Below are positions 6,382 through 7,689 of a DNA stretch of 7,689 nucleotides, one piece after another. The position numbers were made by a program, and so were the translations under genes. Under the pieces are notes generated by a model that worked only from the letters and a program-made list of their open reading frames with translations, was not told the DNA's origin and did no database searches. The stretch comes from Desulfovibrio sp. GTDB lineage: Bacteria > Desulfobacterota > Desulfovibrionia > Desulfovibrionales > Desulfovibrionaceae. The stretch lies in assembly GCA_014804905.1 (NCBI GenBank), contig JAAUYX010000015.1:10143-17831 (forward strand). The letters run 5' to 3'. Position 1 is the stretch's first letter; each line of letters begins with the position of its first letter.

Positions 6382-7278
6382 CTACCGGTATTGCTTGCTC
6401 TTGCGGGGCGGCTGGCCGAAAAGGCGCTTGTAGTCGCGGTTGAACTGCTGCGCGCTGCCGTAGCCCACGCGGGCCGCGGCCTGCACGGCCTGCTCGTTTT
6501 CCTCGAGGATGAGGCGGCGGGCCTCGTGCAGCCGCAACTGCTTGTAATACTGCATGGGGCTCAGGCCCGTGAGCGTCCTGAAGGAGCGGTAAAGGGTGGA
6601 TTCGGACATATAGACCGCCCGCGCCAGCTCGGTGAGGCTCACGGGCGCGTCGAGGTGGGCGTGCAGGTAGTCGATGGCCGCGAAGAGCTGCCTGCCGTAG
6701 CGGCTGCTGCCGTAAACGGCGTGGAGCACGTCGGCCTGCGGCCCGGCGAGCAGCAGATAGTGGAGGTCGCGCAGGGCGAGCTCCCCGCGCACCGGCACCT
6801 GCTCGGGCCTGGCGAGGATGTGCGTGAGCCGCACAAAGGTCTCCATGAGGTCGGGCCCGGCGTCGGCCACGGAAATGCCGGGGGCGTGCGCGTCCCGCCG
6901 CTCCTTCCAGCCGAGCTGGAGGATGAGGTCGCCCACGATTTGCCGGTTGATGTGGAAGAACAGGGTGAGCAGCGGCTTTTCCGGGCTGGCCTCGATGATC
7001 TGCGAGGAGCTCGGCATGTCCATGCCCACGAGCAGGACCTGGCTTTCTGTGAGCGTGTGCTCCTCGCTGCCGAAAAGCGTCCTCTTGCTGCCCTGCACGA
7101 GCAGCGACACGAGCGGCCGGTCGAACCGGTGCTCGGAAATGCCCGCATGGTCGCGCCGGGCCATGAAGACGCCGGGGATGGCCGTGGGGAAAACGCCATC
7201 CCGGTCCATGAACCGCATGAGCGCCGTTTTCAGTTGCGCGCCCGCGCGGGCTGTTCTTTCCCTGTCATCCCTGCTCAT
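6382..7278 (-). CDS. AraC-family transcriptional regulator, YqhC-like
   Basis: A 298-residue DNA-binding regulator. The N-terminal part (about 25-185) matches the AraC_N type seen in YqhC: PLVSLLVQGSKRTLFG (55-70), VLLVGMDMPSSSQI (81-94), and YLLLAGPQADVLHAV (174-188). Two helix-turn-helix units follow: SLTELARAVYMSESTLYRSF (214-233) with LTGLSPMQYYKQLRL after it, and AVQAAARVGYGSAQQFNRDY (264-283) ending KRLFGQPPRK. GGAG lies six bases before the ATG at 7278. Only 20 bases separate its stop from that of the convergent HMA_2 gene. E. coli YqhC activates an aldehyde-reductase operon in response to aldehydes, so the ALDH gene in this window is one possible target. A shared GGCAAAAA motif instead suggests the metal module. 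Neither target is proven. Confidence 0.93.
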   Translation of the reverse strand: MSRDDRERTARAGAQLKTALMRFMDRDGVFPTAIPGVFMARRDHAGISEHRFDRPLVSLLVQGSKRTLFGSEEHTLTESQVLLVGMDMPSSSQIIEASPEKPLLTLFFHINRQIVGDLILQLGWKERRDAHAPGISVADAGPDLMETFVRLTHILARPEQVPVRGELALRDLHYLLLAGPQADVLHAVYGSSRYGRQLFAAIDYLHAHLDAPVSLTELARAVYMSESTLYRSFRTLTGLSPMQYYKQLRLHEARRLILEENEQAVQAAARVGYGSAQQFNRDYKRLFGQPPRKSKQYR

Positions 7279-7297
7279 GGTTCTCTCCGCTTCCTTT

Positions 7298-7321
7298 GCC
7301 GCAGGATAGCACGCCTGCGGC
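7298..7321 (-). promoter_or_regulatory. Perfect 8+8 inverted repeat in the AraC-gene leader
   Basis: GCCGCAGG (7298-7305) and CCTGCGGC (7314-7321) are exact reverse complements around an eight-base spacer. The repeat ends 19 bases before the start codon, just upstream of the ribosome binding site. It has no T-run, so it is not an ordinary terminator. It could be a leader hairpin or an operator for autoregulation. Confidence 0.45.
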
Positions 7322-7394
7322 CGCCGGAAGCACCGTGACGAAAATAGGCAACTTTTTGCCGGAAAGCCCTCTTGCCGCGCGCCCTGGCCCCTGC

Positions 7395-7422
7395 TTATAT
7401 ATGCTGGCGAACTTCCGCGGAA
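7395..7422 (-). promoter_or_regulatory. Possible AraC-gene promoter with an internal palindrome
   Basis: On the minus strand, CATATATAAG offers a -10-like TATATA, with a weak TTTTCC about 17 bases upstream in place of a -35 box. Between them lies the perfect ten-base palindrome TTCCGCGGAA (7413-7422), well placed for a repressor or activator site. The leader to the start codon would be about 110 bases. Confidence 0.3.
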
Positions 7423-7539
7423 AAGCCCGCGCCCGTGCGGCCCCCGTGCCCGCGCGGCGGCGCGGCTTCCGCCCTGTCTTTCATGCCGAAAACCAAGGTG
7501 GTGTTATACGGACAAAGGGGTGATGTACCTTCCTTAAAT

Positions 7540-7564
7540 CCGTCTGGAGCGAAGCGGAAGACGG
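7540..7564. repeat. Small hairpin CCGTCT/AGACGG
   Basis: CCGTCT (7540-7545) pairs with AGACGG (7559-7564) around a 13-base GC-rich loop. It stands just before the A/T-rich inverted-repeat block and may be part of the same element. No T-run follows directly. Confidence 0.35.
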
Positions 7565-7586
7565 GGGCTCGTGCCGGAAGAATCCT

Positions 7587-7603
7587 AAAAAATAAGATTT
7601 TTT
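7587..7603. terminator. A/T hairpin with T-runs on both strands
   Basis: AAAAAAT (7587-7593), loop AAG, ATTTTTT (7597-7603) form a perfect seven-pair A/T stem, giving six T in a row on either strand. On the minus strand it directly follows the large GC-containing stem at 7604-7689, so together they would make a good leftward intrinsic terminator for something lying beyond the window edge. By itself the stem is weak. Confidence 0.4.
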
Positions 7604-7689
7604 GCTGCTTGCAAGGAAGATAAAAATTTCCGCAGGGAGTGTACTCAGGTACTCGACCAAGGAAATTTTTCTCTGACGCAGCAAGCAGC
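7604..7689. repeat. Large interrupted inverted repeat, cut by the window end
   Basis: The outer arms GCTGCTTGC (7604-7612) and GCAAGCAGC (7681-7689) are exact complements, as are the inner arms AAAAATTTCC (7622-7631) and GGAAATTTTT (7661-7670). An internal loop of nine against ten bases separates them. The apical loop holds two copies of GTACTC (7641-7646 and 7649-7654), two bases apart. A leftward 67-codon frame through it needs a TTG start without a ribosome binding site and is not called as a gene. It could be a structured RNA, an intergenic palindromic repeat, or a terminator. Confidence 0.7.

Larger units (their letters stand above)
7279..7603. other. Non-coding stretch upstream of the AraC gene
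   Basis: No convincing gene is seen here. Short frames on both strands lack ribosome binding sites and family resemblance. Small elements visible are a GGCAA/TTGCC hairpin (7347-7360) whose minus strand reads GGCAAAAAG, a TATA-like box with a palindrome (7395-7422), and a CCGTCT/AGACGG hairpin (7540-7564). The A/T content rises strongly after about 7580. Confidence 0.6.

Noticed and set aside
6362..6385. Terminator between the convergent HMA_2 and AraC genes
   Set aside because: The ten-base palindrome CTGGGCCCAG leaves no loop and no T-run follows, so a terminator cannot be supported.
7296..7623. Two short rightward frames (7296-7523 and 7372-7623)
   Set aside because: No ribosome binding site, low-complexity Pro/Arg/Ala content and overlap with leader and repeat elements.
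7481..7684. Leftward 67-codon frame at the right edge
   Set aside because: It needs a TTG start without a ribosome binding site and passes through both arms of the inverted repeat, so the coding appearance is likely accidental or repeat-derived.

Overview
The window is GC-rich and densely coded. It looks like the chromosome of a high-GC anaerobic bacterium; the protein flavour fits the Desulfovibrio/Bilophila group (Desulfobacterota), but no marker in the window proves this. It holds one tRNA gene and six well-supported protein genes, ending in a non-coding stretch with strong inverted repeats.

Left part (1-1957): a promoter, tRNA-Phe(GAA) and an intrinsic terminator read rightward. A glycosyltransferase with a CgeB-type GT domain and a TPR region reads leftward, and its 3' end runs through the terminator and into the T-arm of the tRNA on the opposite strand. 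A class-3-type aldehyde dehydrogenase (ALDH) gene starts divergently from it and reads rightward.

Centre (3339-6361): an apparent metal-transport module. Leftward, a 93-residue Met-rich membrane-anchored protein is followed by a P1B-type metal ATPase whose usual CPC-type transmembrane motif is replaced by Tyr-Ser-Cys. Divergent from them is a 140-residue protein with an HMA_2-like domain and a hydrophobic hairpin. Neither HMA-like domain has the classical CxxC metal site. The arrangement recalls P-type ATPases that work with small membrane-anchored partners, such as mycobacterial CtpC with PacL1. The ATPase and ALDH genes converge and overlap by 23 bp, and a perfect 8-bp inverted repeat lies over both stop codons.

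Right part (6362-7689): an AraC-family regulator with a YqhC-like N-terminal domain, convergent with the HMA_2 gene. Upstream of it are about 410 bases without a convincing gene. They carry an 8+8 inverted repeat in the regulator's leader, a TATA-like box with a palindrome, a small hairpin, and a large inverted repeat cut by the window edge.

The most interesting material is the three-gene metal module and a motif, GGCAAAAA, that occurs twice in its divergent promoter region and once upstream of the AraC gene. That gives a testable hint that this regulator controls the module.
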